The notes below the pieces were generated by a model. It did not search any database. It had not been told where the DNA came from and saw nothing but the letters and a program-made list of their open reading frames with translations. From Mojavia pulchra JT2-VF2 (lineage in GTDB: Bacteria; Cyanobacteriota; Cyanobacteriia; Cyanobacteriales; Nostocaceae): a stretch of 64,000 nt of DNA. Of the stretch, positions 26,061-35,017 are shown in pieces. The DNA is taken from the NCBI GenBank assembly GCA_019359325.1, contig JAHHHN010000009.1, forward strand, positions 209,162-273,161, in the 5' to 3' direction. The position numbers and the translations under genes are program-made. Every line of letters begins with the position of its first letter. Within the stretch, counting starts at the first letter, position 1.

Positions 26061-27404
26061 CTAACGTTTAGTTAGCGACATTTTGAGTCCATACATAGGA
26101 CGCAGTAAAGCCGCAGGTGGAAAGGCAATTGGATGTCCTGGAACCATCGTCAGCCGAAACTTTTGGGCAATTGTTGCTAGTAGCAATACCATCTCCATCA
26201 TCGCAAAGCGTTTACCAATGCAAACTCGTGATCCGCCTCCGAAGGGGAAATAGGCAAAGGTGGGTAGCCGTTTAGCTAGGTCGTCTGTCCAACGGTCGGG
26301 ATTGAATACATCTGGATGATCAAAAAATCGTGGGTCTCGGTGCATCACCCACTGACTCATGAACACAGTGGTGTTAGCGGGCAAAACATATCCTCCGATT
26401 TCGCACTCTTGCACGACCTCACGAGCTATGCTCCAAATGGGTGGATACAGCCGCATAGATTCCAAGATAACCATCTCTGCGTAAGGCAACTGGGGAAGAT
26501 CCGAAACTGTAGGAGTTCGTCCACCTAATACTGTCTGTAGTTCCTCTATCAATTTGGTTTCTACTTCTGGATGCTGTGATAGCAGCATCCATGTCCACGA
26601 CAGCGCATTAGCAGTTGTTTCATAACCAGCAATGAACAGTGTCATTACCTCATCGCGTAATTGTTGGTCAGTCATTTGACTACCATCTTCACTCTCTGCG
26701 TGTAACAGCATAGACAGTAAGTCACCAGCATCTTCGTTACTAGCTCTGCGCTGTTTGATGAAGCTATAGACAATTTTGTCCAAACGCCGAACTGACCGTA
26801 GATAGCGCAAGTTGCCAGGTGTGGGAATGCGTTCTGGCAACATGAACAAAGTGGTTGCCCGCGCGTTAAAGCTTTCCACCAGCACTTTCATGGTGTCAAC
26901 TATCTTTTCGGTTTCGCTGGCTACATCAACGTCAAAGAGCGTCTTCGCCACAATAGTCAAAGTGAGGTGCGAAATTTCCTGTTGAACATCATAAGTTTCA
27001 CCATGTTGCCACGTAGCGAGCATTCGGTTGGTATAGGCAACCATCACATCTCCATAAGCAGCAATGCGATCGCGATGGAAGGCTGGTTGTGTCAGGCGAC
27101 GCTGACGGTGCCAAAAGGCTTTTTCACTTGTAAGCAGCCCGTTGCCTAAGAGGATTCCTCGCATGATCCGAGGTTTCTGAAAGTGGCTGCTCTTGTTAGT
27201 CAGTACTTCCTCAATGTAGCCAGGATGGTTGAGTAAATAAACTGGTTGCAAGCCGAATCGGAGGCGAACCAAATCTCCATACTTGCGAGCACAACTGCTT
27301 AGGAAGCCAAGCGGATCGCGTTGAAACTCAGGGATATGACCGATGATAAAATGTCCCTTTGGTTCTGGTGGAATGCGCGGAATACTTACCAAAGTCGTAG
27401 TCAT
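26061..27404 (-). CDS. Cytochrome P450
   Basis: A soluble heme monooxygenase of 447 aa. A proline-rich N-terminus (IPRIPPEPKGHF), the oxygen-binding I-helix AGYETTANAL, the K-helix ExxR in ESMRLYPP, and the heme loop FGGGSRVCIG with Cys395 are all intact. The start at 27404 has AAGGAG in a good position; the frame opens 45 bases earlier. The overall pattern is closer to the CYP4/CYP102-like clade of cyanobacterial enzymes than to StaP/RebP, the chromopyrrolate P450s. It lies between the glycosyltransferase and O-methyltransferase genes, so it probably hydroxylates or cross-links the scaffold. No redox partner gene is present. Confidence 0.92.
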   Translation of the reverse strand: MTTTLVSIPRIPPEPKGHFIIGHIPEFQRDPLGFLSSCARKYGDLVRLRFGLQPVYLLNHPGYIEEVLTNKSSHFQKPRIMRGILLGNGLLTSEKAFWHRQRRLTQPAFHRDRIAAYGDVMVAYTNRMLATWQHGETYDVQQEISHLTLTIVAKTLFDVDVASETEKIVDTMKVLVESFNARATTLFMLPERIPTPGNLRYLRSVRRLDKIVYSFIKQRRASNEDAGDLLSMLLHAESEDGSQMTDQQLRDEVMTLFIAGYETTANALSWTWMLLSQHPEVETKLIEELQTVLGGRTPTVSDLPQLPYAEMVILESMRLYPPIWSIAREVVQECEIGGYVLPANTTVFMSQWVMHRDPRFFDHPDVFNPDRWTDDLAKRLPTFAYFPFGGGSRVCIGKRFAMMEMVLLLATIAQKFRLTMVPGHPIAFPPAALLRPMYGLKMSLTKR

Positions 27405-27474
27405 CAGTAGTGCTCCTTCCTTAAACAAGCCTTGGAATATAAAACGCAAAGTAGAGAGAATGAAATTTGAAACG

Positions 27475-28794
27475 TTAAGTATGAACTGAAGTTTTCTTGA
27501 AAACGGGCTGTTTTGTTGACGCTAACTGTTCGAGTAGTACAGCAGCTTCAGTAGGTGCGTCGTAACGAGCGATGTCAGCTTTCAAAAGTTGAGCTTTCTG
27601 CCGATAATGGGGTGATGCTAGAATTTTCTGAACAGCATTTTTTAGTTGGGTTGGGTGAGGTTTTTTGGTTTTCAGGTTCACACCCACCCCAGCCCACTCA
27701 ATCCGAGCGCAGATTTCTGGTTTATCCTCAGTTTGACCCGCGGCAACCAGTGGTACACCGTTGGCAAGAGCCATATGTACACCATGAGGCCCACCGTTGG
27801 TCACCATGACATCAACGTGAGGCATGAGATGCTCATGAGGAATAAACTGCTCCAGCCTGACGTTTGTTGGCATCGGATCGATATTAAAACTATCAATCGC
27901 CTTACCACCTGTTGTTGCCACAACGAGTACATCTTCGTCGTTGGCAAACGCCTTGATTGTAGGAACAATTAAATCATCTGCCTCGGTTGATACTGTACCC
28001 TGTGTAACGTGGACAACTACTTTACCACTGTTCAACTCGTCCCACCAACTGGGAGGAGTAAAAGAATTGAGCTGTTCTGGCAATGATGCTCCGATAAAAT
28101 GTACTTGGGGGGGCAAGTCACTACGAGGATACTCAAACGATGGAACCGTCTGCTGTAAATAGAGAAAAGGCGATAAACTAGCATCAAAAAAATTTTGATA
28201 GTCAGGCGATAATCCGATGCTGCCTCGAACTTGGTCTAAATAGACGGTAACATCTTTGAAGAGGAATTGCTGGAACCTGTTCAACCAATAATTACGAAAA
28301 CGTCCGAGTGCTGAAGCGTCTGGTTGCATTCCTAATCCAAAAGGAGCTGTATCGCAACTGCTGAAGAATAGCCCAGTTGTACCTAAAGTTGCCCAAGGCG
28401 GCCCTCCTTTTTTATGAACCCAAGAGGCTCCCAAGAAAAACAAATCGGATAAAACAACATCAGCTGGGAACTTTTGCAATATTTCGGTAAGGTCTTTTAA
28501 CTGCGCTGCTGCTGAGTCAACAAAAAGGTGCTTGAGGCAGAACTTAAACTGTGCCAGTCCCTTTAAAGAAAACCCTTCTTCTTTTAAAGATTCAGGGATA
28601 GTGTCTGGTACAGTGAAATCAATGCCTGTACGGATGGGAACGTGGCGAGCGCCAGTCTGTTCCACCTGAGATTGAAAACCAATCCCTGTATACCACCACA
28701 CTTGGTGACCGCGCTCTACTAGCTTACGAGCAATGGGCAAGGCTGGGTTGACGTGTCCAAAAGCGGGGATCGTACCTATAAGAAAACGAGCCAT
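27475..28794 (-). CDS. GT1-family glycosyltransferase (MGT/UGT-like)
   Basis: It transfers a sugar from a nucleotide donor to a small lipophilic acceptor. The N-terminal Rossmann half starts FLIGTIPAFGHVNPALPIARKLVERGHQVWWYTG. The C-terminal donor-binding region includes VVVHVTQGTVSTE, RLEQFIPHEHLMPHVDVMVTNGGPHGVHMALANGVPLV, and GQTEDKPEICARIEWAGVG, with the family His-Gly-Gly-type signature. The 439 aa length is normal. It is located between the flavoprotein and P450 genes, as RebG-type N-glycosyltransferases are in indolocarbazole loci. No sugar-biosynthesis genes are in the window, so a common sugar such as glucose or xylose would be supplied by the cell. Confidence 0.9.
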   Translation of the reverse strand: MARFLIGTIPAFGHVNPALPIARKLVERGHQVWWYTGIGFQSQVEQTGARHVPIRTGIDFTVPDTIPESLKEEGFSLKGLAQFKFCLKHLFVDSAAAQLKDLTEILQKFPADVVLSDLFFLGASWVHKKGGPPWATLGTTGLFFSSCDTAPFGLGMQPDASALGRFRNYWLNRFQQFLFKDVTVYLDQVRGSIGLSPDYQNFFDASLSPFLYLQQTVPSFEYPRSDLPPQVHFIGASLPEQLNSFTPPSWWDELNSGKVVVHVTQGTVSTEADDLIVPTIKAFANDEDVLVVATTGGKAIDSFNIDPMPTNVRLEQFIPHEHLMPHVDVMVTNGGPHGVHMALANGVPLVAAGQTEDKPEICARIEWAGVGVNLKTKKPHPTQLKNAVQKILASPHYRQKAQLLKADIARYDAPTEAAVLLEQLASTKQPVFKKTSVHT

Positions 28795-28849
28795 TGCAGT
28801 AGACCTAAGAGGATGTTTTACAAGTTATGAAGCCAAAAATGAGACATGG

Positions 28850-28933
28850 CTTACGCAAGATCTGACCGAAAAGCTTATCCTTGCGTAGCGGTAATTCATA
28901 AATTACCGCTACTTTCGTTATCTTTTGCGTAAG
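28850..28933. repeat. Nested inverted repeat (MITE-like) between flavoprotein and glycosyltransferase genes
   Basis: Outer arms CTTACGCAA (28850-28858) and TTGCGTAAG (28925-28933) enclose a strong inner stem, GTAGCGGTAATT (28885-28896) with AATTACCGCTAC (28901-28912) around CATA. It may be a mobile miniature element, and as RNA it would form a long hairpin that could weaken read-through to the glycosyltransferase. Confidence 0.65.
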
Positions 28934-28980
28934 TCCTGATGAGAATGGGTTTCACCACCTTAAAAAGACTATTGGGCTAC

Positions 28981-30165
28981 CTAAATAATTGGAGTGTTAT
29001 GTGGTAATCCCAGCTGTAGCTTGCCATAGACTTCGTTAGCACCATCAAAATCGAGCATAATATGGGAATAAATCATGGCAATATCTCGTGCAAAACGCTG
29101 TAATTCTTCAGTTAAATAATGCGATCGCGATCCCATCACATCTAGGACTTCATTGATAATCGACTTACATTCTTTCACCGCTAATGTACACTGCACCCTG
29201 TATTTGGCTCTGTCATTCAAGGTCAAGGATGCTGTTTCAGTTTTGAGCATCATATCCTTAATACTGTCTTGCATTAACAGTTCCATTGTTTCCAACCTGA
29301 CCATGATATCTGATAGTCTGACAAGAGCTGTTTGTCTGACCTCTACATTCTTGTCTAAAAAACTGTGCAGTTTATCTTTGTAAATCTGGATGACTCTTTT
29401 GGCTGCACCAATAGCCGGAGCCGTTCCTGATAAAGCAGTAACCGGTGCAACGCACCATTGGAAATTAGTACTCTTTAAAACTTTAGAACCTGGAGAATTA
29501 CCGTTTAGCAGATCGATGAGATTTGCTACTCTGTACTCAGGAACGAATACCTCATTTATTTGAATATCGTTGCTGCCGGTTCCTTTCATTCCTGAAACAT
29601 ACCAAGTATCTAATATTTCCACTTCTTTTTGTGGAAGTAGAAAAACTTTTGGTACAGGCTTCTCATCTGTGGAATTAGGTAAATACATACCTCCAACAAT
29701 TACCCAAGAGTCATGTTTAACTCCAGTAATAAAAGGCCACCTTCCACTAAGAGTATATCCATCCTGTGTTTTGATTGCTTTGCCTTTGGGACTAAAAGTG
29801 GCAGAAACTAAATTGTAATTATTATCTGCAAAAACTTCTTTTTGAGCTTCCCAAGGAAATAATCCTACCATCCAGTTGTGTACCGACACCAAGCAGGTGA
29901 CCCAAGCTGTGGAAACACATCCCTGTGCAATATAATCGCAAACATCAAACACAACATCCAAAGGCATTTCATGTCCACCGAACTCTGAGGGAGTCATCGC
30001 GCTGAAAAAGCCTGCTTCACAAAGCTTTTTCACAATTTCGTCCGAAATATTTCCTCGTTTTTCAGTTTCGATCGCTACTTTAGCAACTTCGTCTCTTATT
30101 TGTCGTGCGTTTTCGATAATTTCTTCTCTGGTTAACTTCTTGATATTTACAACAACCATTTTCAA
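28981..30165 (-). CDS. Acyl-CoA dehydrogenase-fold flavin monooxygenase (group D)
   Basis: A 394-residue protein of the acyl-CoA dehydrogenase fold, of the hydroxylase type (HsaA, C2-HpaH, indole oxygenase IifC). Visible are an N-terminal helical domain (RQIRDEVAKVAIETEKRGNI), a central beta region with SGRWPFITGVKHDSWVIVGG and SGMKGTGSNDIQ, and the C-terminal helical bundle ending DGANEVYGKLQLG. The acyl-CoA dehydrogenase catalytic Glu is not evident. Such enzymes take reduced FMN or FAD from a separate reductase and hydroxylate aromatics; none is encoded nearby. It follows the VioB C-part by 36 bases. It may do the ring oxidation that VioC/VioD do in violacein synthesis. This is inference. 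Confidence 0.8.
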   Translation of the reverse strand: MKMVVVNIKKLTREEIIENARQIRDEVAKVAIETEKRGNISDEIVKKLCEAGFFSAMTPSEFGGHEMPLDVVFDVCDYIAQGCVSTAWVTCLVSVHNWMVGLFPWEAQKEVFADNNYNLVSATFSPKGKAIKTQDGYTLSGRWPFITGVKHDSWVIVGGMYLPNSTDEKPVPKVFLLPQKEVEILDTWYVSGMKGTGSNDIQINEVFVPEYRVANLIDLLNGNSPGSKVLKSTNFQWCVAPVTALSGTAPAIGAAKRVIQIYKDKLHSFLDKNVEVRQTALVRLSDIMVRLETMELLMQDSIKDMMLKTETASLTLNDRAKYRVQCTLAVKECKSIINEVLDVMGSRSHYLTEELQRFARDIAMIYSHIMLDFDGANEVYGKLQLGLPHNTPII

Positions 30166-30201
30166 CTCCTATTTTTAGGGCGATCGCTAAGTACGTTTCG
30201 T

Positions 30202-31446
30202 TCAATCAATATTCTGAGTAAAGCCGATAAAAAACTGCAATAACTCCTGAATCGTATCTGGAACAACCTTTAATTTTTGAGCCTTTGCATAAAGCTTTTC
30301 AAACTTATAAACGAGTAGCTTTTGTGCTGTTTTATCGTAGGGTATGTACTGGATAGGTTGTGACAACTCAAAAGAAGGGCCAGCAGTTCTCCCTGGTATT
30401 CCTGATTCCAAAGTCATCAACAAAATTGCCAGTGGACGCAGCAATACAGCCATAATTTCTAAGGAAGTATTCATTAATCTAGACATCCTCAGAGACTCTG
30501 TAGGTCTTTTCCCAAAATGCTGAACCATCATTTGCATACTGATTTCAAAGCAGCCATTAAAAATCTGCATTACTTCGGCAGTTTCTTCATTCAGTACCTG
30601 ATTAGTCCCAGGTCTACGAGCAATGCTAGGATTTCTTAATGTTGGATAAGCATGAAACCAATCACCTTGTAAATTAAATTCCTGTAGGTAGTGATGAATT
30701 TTTTGAAATTTGTGAAAGTGCGAATCCTCAAACACCTCGACCTGTGCATTGGCTCCTTCACCTTGTTCGGTAATTAGGTCGATAGTAAATAAAGCTGAAT
30801 CTAAATCATCTACCTGACATTGATAATTCGGGTGATGTGTGTTCGTCTTTTTATTTAAAAATAGATGATGTTCACCTCCAGTCTTATTCTTCTCAACCAA
30901 AATTAATTCAGGATTATTTACTAAAGCTATCCTGATTTTCTGATAAAGTTGACTAACGCTACTATAAGTCGTTTTCCCATTATTGCTGTGTCCTGGAACT
31001 GTTCTGTCTTGATAATAAGAGGGCCATTCAAAGTAGATAAATCGTTTTACACAGTTCTCAGAGAATGGCTCAAGTGCCATTTCTACACCAAGAGGGTAAA
31101 ATTTTGACAGCTTTGAAAAGTCAGGTGTGCAAGTGTGAAAAGAACCGCCTACAGCCATTAAAAGGTTATTAGCCATCAGGAAGTGTATCATTTCTTCCCT
31201 AGCAATCCGAAGGATAACACCTCGGATACCCTGGTTCATTCTTTCTTCACCGTCACCACACATGAATTTCAAGTGTTCTGGCTTCCAGATACCCCGCTTT
31301 ACGTATTCCTGTCCACTCACTAGATTAGGTATGGAATAAGCAGCATAGAGATACTGAAGCATCAAAGACATTTCTAATTCCACTGCATCTTTAAGAGCAA
31401 CTATTATCTCTTCAGCAGTGGTGATTTCTTCTTTAATCTCAATCAT
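30202..31446 (-). CDS. vioB: VioB/RebD-type imine-dimer synthase, C-terminal ferritin-like part
   Basis: A 414-residue protein that aligns by eye with the C-terminal third of VioB (Chromobacterium) and RebD. It has the helical ferritin-like start (KDAVELEMSLMLQYLYAAYSIPN), REEMIHFLMANNLLMAVGG with the ExxH-type motif, LEPFSENCVKRF, GGEHHLFLN, ITEQGEGA, and MTLESGIPGRTAGP. In known homologues this domain is fused to the N-terminal part. Here its ATG overlaps the stop of the upstream ORF (ATGATTGA), which shifts the frame by +1. AAGG lies nine bases before the ATG, which suggests coupled translation of two subunits that together rebuild the enzyme. Confidence 0.88.
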   Translation of the reverse strand: MIEIKEEITTAEEIIVALKDAVELEMSLMLQYLYAAYSIPNLVSGQEYVKRGIWKPEHLKFMCGDGEERMNQGIRGVILRIAREEMIHFLMANNLLMAVGGSFHTCTPDFSKLSKFYPLGVEMALEPFSENCVKRFIYFEWPSYYQDRTVPGHSNNGKTTYSSVSQLYQKIRIALVNNPELILVEKNKTGGEHHLFLNKKTNTHHPNYQCQVDDLDSALFTIDLITEQGEGANAQVEVFEDSHFHKFQKIHHYLQEFNLQGDWFHAYPTLRNPSIARRPGTNQVLNEETAEVMQIFNGCFEISMQMMVQHFGKRPTESLRMSRLMNTSLEIMAVLLRPLAILLMTLESGIPGRTAGPSFELSQPIQYIPYDKTAQKLLVYKFEKLYAKAQKLKVVPDTIQELLQFFIGFTQNID

Positions 31447-33499
31447 CTTTTACAGCCTTTTTGTGACAACAAGGCAGATAACCGATTTGCGAAACATTCA
31501 TCAAGAACTTTTTAAAAAGCAAAGCTTTAGGATAAGATAACTCCCTGGTAGGAGGCATGTAATAGGATTTATCTCTGTTGATAGGATCGCACATCTGCCA
31601 GGATAGTAAAGAGAAAGATTCTACTCTGGCTTTGTTGCCAAGACTAAAGATTTCGCGATTCATAAAAGGATAGAGCAGTTCATAAAATTGCAGAACATGC
31701 TCGTACATTAACTTAAAGTCTACGTCAGACTGTGGAACATCTATTAAATGCCAGTCATGAGGTAGCACTTTGATATGTATAACATTCGCCTTGTTCCAAA
31801 AATTCAGTTGGTTACTGTCATCATAAACCTCAAAAGGATCATGCTCCAACAAGGTCTGAATAAATTGATTTTCGCTTTCTCCAACTGCAAAAATAATTCG
31901 CCCTCCGCCACTTTTCAGCCCTCGAAATGTGATTGTCGCCCTACCTTTTTCATTAGTACTAAACTCTAACTCTGTCTGAAAATGACTGCTGTTTTCTACA
32001 TACTTACATTTGACAAGGCATAGTTTGTGTTCTTTACTATCCGGTAAATTCTCCTGTTTAAATTCTTCAACTTTAAAGGGAAAATTAGCCGGATTATAAA
32101 CTTGGTGTAAATGGATATTATTGACGGTGTGCGGCATCCCTCTGATAAAACTTCGGATTTCGATGCTCTCATCGAAAAATATTCCTTTTTCCTCAGAAGG
32201 AATTTCAAGGTAAATGTTGGCTCGATCTGCTTGAATGATAATCTCTTTTTCTTGCAATATTGGGATAAAGTTTCCTTGGTTGTCTTGGATAGCGATAAAC
32301 AAAGAACTTTGAAAAATTTGTTCCCAATGTTCGTCGCTAAGTTTAATTAAGTATTCAAAATCAAAAATCCCCGATGTCTGGTAATAAAAATGCTTTTGCA
32401 AATTTTTAACAGAGATAAAGGTTAAAGGATCTTCGATACCTTGGCAAAAAAGGAATAAGTCGTGCGGACTATAGAACTCTCCATGCTCAGGAAGAGGCCC
32501 ACTTGAGTGTGATGGTGGCCTTCCATCAATAGGAAGTGCGATTGGCATGTTTAAGCTCAAGTGTCCTTGGAAAAGTTCAACCGAAAGAGTACCCCAACCT
32601 TCCACAAGGTTCTGACTGGCTACATCCTGTAATGGGTGAAGCACCCTTCCTGCCGGATAAGTAGCCATTTCTCGCTCCCCATACCATATCCCTACAGTAC
32701 CGACTAAACTGTACCAAGTTGGTGTATTGGGTTGAATTGGTTCACTAGCATTGAACAAACAGTATTGGACAACAATGCCTTTCGCCGCCTCATGTTTTAG
32801 AGTTTCTTGAAAAGCTACTAATGCATCAGAATCTAACTCATCACTATTTAAATAGAAATGCTCTTGGTCTTTTTCCAGCACGAACTGATAGACCGCAGCC
32901 TTGTTAATCTCTTCATCATTCCAGTGTTGAGGAAAATTGATGATGTGATTATTTTTATGCCACCGGGCGTGGTGAACTTTCTGGACACCACCATTGATTA
33001 AGTGATTAGAACTGATAGAAGCTTCTCGGCCTAAGGTAAAATGCCCTGCATAAATCTGTCTAGTCCACTGGGAGGCAGAATCTAGTTCTACTACTTTTGG
33101 TTGGTTAAAGGTGGTAGCTAGATACTCATTGTAGTGTCCCCATAAATCAACCGCTCTACCAACCAAAGGGTCATCAGTGTTTATGACTCCAAATCTGGTT
33201 TGTGTGCTTACCACTTTGGCATTCCACGAAACCCTGCTATTCCCTTCTAAATCACGACCAGCAGCTTCGCTAAATATGCCTTCTGGGTCTTCTTGACCTT
33301 CACGGTTGTATTTTATTCCCAGATGAGAGTAGTACTCGTAAAAAGCTTCTGGAGCTACAGAGGAGTCAACTCGTTTCTGACCCATGTAGATTTCGTTAGT
33401 TGTTAAGTCAATATTTCCAGCCTTATTCTGGTTTCCGGTAGGCTCGTGAAAACGACACCACCCTGAAAAATGAATTCTCGGAAAATTTAAAATACTCAT
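31439..33499 (-). CDS. vioB: VioB/RebD-type imine-dimer synthase, N-terminal part
   Basis: The enzyme oxidatively couples two indole-3-pyruvate imines to the dimer that is the branch point to chromopyrrolic acid or, with VioE, to protodeoxyviolaceinic acid. The 686-residue product starts MSILNFPRIHFSGW, as VioB does, and continues AVDLWGHYNEYLATTFNQP, QIYAGHFTLGREA, VQYCLFNASEPIQPN, YPAGRVLHP, and CDPINRDKSYYMP-TRELS-PKA near its end. It ends precisely in the inter-domain linker of VioB. GAGGGAA precedes the start at 33499, 13 bases after the vioE stop; the frame opens at 33568 but that part is not conserved. VioB and RebD bind heme; the ligand is not identified here. Confidence 0.9.
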   Translation of the reverse strand: MSILNFPRIHFSGWCRFHEPTGNQNKAGNIDLTTNEIYMGQKRVDSSVAPEAFYEYYSHLGIKYNREGQEDPEGIFSEAAGRDLEGNSRVSWNAKVVSTQTRFGVINTDDPLVGRAVDLWGHYNEYLATTFNQPKVVELDSASQWTRQIYAGHFTLGREASISSNHLINGGVQKVHHARWHKNNHIINFPQHWNDEEINKAAVYQFVLEKDQEHFYLNSDELDSDALVAFQETLKHEAAKGIVVQYCLFNASEPIQPNTPTWYSLVGTVGIWYGEREMATYPAGRVLHPLQDVASQNLVEGWGTLSVELFQGHLSLNMPIALPIDGRPPSHSSGPLPEHGEFYSPHDLFLFCQGIEDPLTFISVKNLQKHFYYQTSGIFDFEYLIKLSDEHWEQIFQSSLFIAIQDNQGNFIPILQEKEIIIQADRANIYLEIPSEEKGIFFDESIEIRSFIRGMPHTVNNIHLHQVYNPANFPFKVEEFKQENLPDSKEHKLCLVKCKYVENSSHFQTELEFSTNEKGRATITFRGLKSGGGRIIFAVGESENQFIQTLLEHDPFEVYDDSNQLNFWNKANVIHIKVLPHDWHLIDVPQSDVDFKLMYEHVLQFYELLYPFMNREIFSLGNKARVESFSLLSWQMCDPINRDKSYYMPPTRELSYPKALLFKKFLMNVSQIGYLPCCHKKAVKDD

Positions 33500-33512
33500 G
33501 AGGAAAATTCCC

Positions 33513-34100
33513 TCAATACTTAAAAACTTTTTGGTCAATTTGCTCAGTTGAAGGATTGGGTAAATCACGAATTAGCATTTGCCCGTTCTTGAACTGTTGC
33601 ATCCTCACCAATTCATTGCTGCCTTTCTTCAGATAGAAGCGATGCATATTAAAGGAATTGTCCCGATCAAATTCCCAGCAATCGACTTCTATTCCTAATA
33701 TCTGTTCAGTTCCTTTGAAGGTGGCTTTTCCAGTAATCAAAATGTCCCTTGGAACAATTGAGTTGTTAGCCTTAACTTCCTGAGCTTCAAGTTCAGCAAC
33801 GTCATAGCTAAATGCTTCAGTTACGTCATCCTCTTGTTTAATGTGATAAGGAAGCTTGTAAACAAGGCTCTTGCCCTGACCGTAAAAAGTGACTTCTGAC
33901 ATCCATAACTGATAGCCCGTCTTTTCAACATCCCAAGGATTAAAAATACCGTCTATTCTATAGACTTCCGATTCGTAGTCGAACCAGACAGACCCTGAAG
34001 AAATAAAATTTCCTTGTTTCATCGGTGACCAGTAAGTGATGTACGCTGAACTCCATTGAACTGGTAACAAAGGTGGCTGAAAGTTATGATTTTTATTCAT
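33513..34100 (-). CDS. vioE: VioE homologue (imine dimer to protodeoxyviolaceinic acid)
   Basis: VioE intercepts the VioB imine dimer and causes the 1,2-indole shift that commits it to the violacein scaffold. The 195 aa product (VioE is 191) shows the diagnostic block PPLLPVQWSSAYITYWSPM, WFDYES-VYRIDGIFNPW, TGYQLWMSEV, IVPRDIL and LIRDLPNPS. By my recollection of VioE numbering, residues implicated in catalysis align as Tyr17 to Tyr20, Ser19 to Thr22, Phe50/Asn51 to Phe53/Asn54, Glu66 to Glu69 and Arg172 to Arg178; only Ser19 differs. The start at 34100 has AAAGGAG, placed inside the 3' end of the methyltransferase one base upstream. VioE is rare and pathway-specific, so this gene defines the locus. 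Confidence 0.92.
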   Translation of the reverse strand: MNKNHNFQPPLLPVQWSSAYITYWSPMKQGNFISSGSVWFDYESEVYRIDGIFNPWDVEKTGYQLWMSEVTFYGQGKSLVYKLPYHIKQEDDVTEAFSYDVAELEAQEVKANNSIVPRDILITGKATFKGTEQILGIEVDCWEFDRDNSFNMHRFYLKKGSNELVRMQQFKNGQMLIRDLPNPSTEQIDQKVFKY

Positions 34101-34101
34101 A

Positions 34102-34956
34102 TCACTTAACTCCTTTGACAACAATATTTTTTGCTGGTATGGACACAAAATAACCATCGTAGTATTTTGCTACATTCCGATGAATTTCTTCATGAATTTG
34201 ATTAGCTGTTTCCTCTGGAATATTGGCGAAGATTGAATCCATCTGAGGAGACATACTCCTGATAAAATTCCAGAAAGTCACAGGTGTACCTTGCCAACGC
34301 CAGTGGATTTCGGCGTAGTCCCACTGAAGATTTAAGAAACCTACACTTTTAAGTAATCGGGCAAAGTCTAAAGCAGTAATCAAATTAAAATCTGTTGAAG
34401 CTTTGTCTACATTTTTTGTTGCTGTGTGCTTTGTCAATACATCTAGGTAAACATTTTTGATTTCGCCATGTGCTTCTTCACCCCAATCAACAACGACAAT
34501 CTCGCCACCTTTTTTTAATACTCTATAGGCTTCCTGGAGTTGTCTAATCTTTAAATCATTAGTCAAATATTGCATCCCAAAACGACAGCAGGCAGCATCA
34601 AAACTTTCATTTTTAAAGGGCAAATCTAGAGAATTACCTAGCTTTACTGATATGTTTTTGAGATTTTTGCTGGTAGCGCGCTTTTCTAGTTCTTCAATAA
34701 ATCGGGAAACGAAGTCAAGACCTACTATCTCACCCTTTTCACCTACTAATGTTGTTAATGATAAAGTGGGATCACCTGGGCCACAGCCAATATCTAGAAC
34801 TTTTTTTGCTTCCAAATCAGAAAAAGTAGAAATGATGAGGTCTGTTGACTCTTTTGTCCAAGCGTCTACCAAATCGATATTTTCGCAAAGTGACGGGGCT
34901 AGTTCCACCCATCTGTCGTACAAGCGTTGAACTGCTGGAATTTCTGTGCTAACCAT
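34102..34956 (-). CDS. Class I SAM-dependent methyltransferase (UbiE-like fold)
   Basis: A 284-residue enzyme. SAM motif I is VLDIGCGPGDPTLSL (about 53-67), followed by VGLDFVSRFIEELEKRA, FDAACCRFGMQYL and LKKGGEIVVVDWG. The start at 34956 follows AGGAG; the longer frame to 35025 is less likely. It lies between the amino acid oxidase gene (62-base gap) and vioE (one base), inside the core operon, so it probably acts on an early intermediate or on the bis-indole scaffold. No known violacein locus carries a methyltransferase here. The acceptor atom is unknown. Confidence 0.85.
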   Translation of the reverse strand: MVSTEIPAVQRLYDRWVELAPSLCENIDLVDAWTKESTDLIISTFSDLEAKKVLDIGCGPGDPTLSLTTLVGEKGEIVGLDFVSRFIEELEKRATSKNLKNISVKLGNSLDLPFKNESFDAACCRFGMQYLTNDLKIRQLQEAYRVLKKGGEIVVVDWGEEAHGEIKNVYLDVLTKHTATKNVDKASTDFNLITALDFARLLKSVGFLNLQWDYAEIHWRWQGTPVTFWNFIRSMSPQMDSIFANIPEETANQIHEEIHRNVAKYYDGYFVSIPAKNIVVKGVK

Positions 34957-35017
34957 AATCTTCAACTCCTGAAATATTAGTATCAAATTTAGTTGTTTTT
35001 GTAAGAAACAGTCAGGT

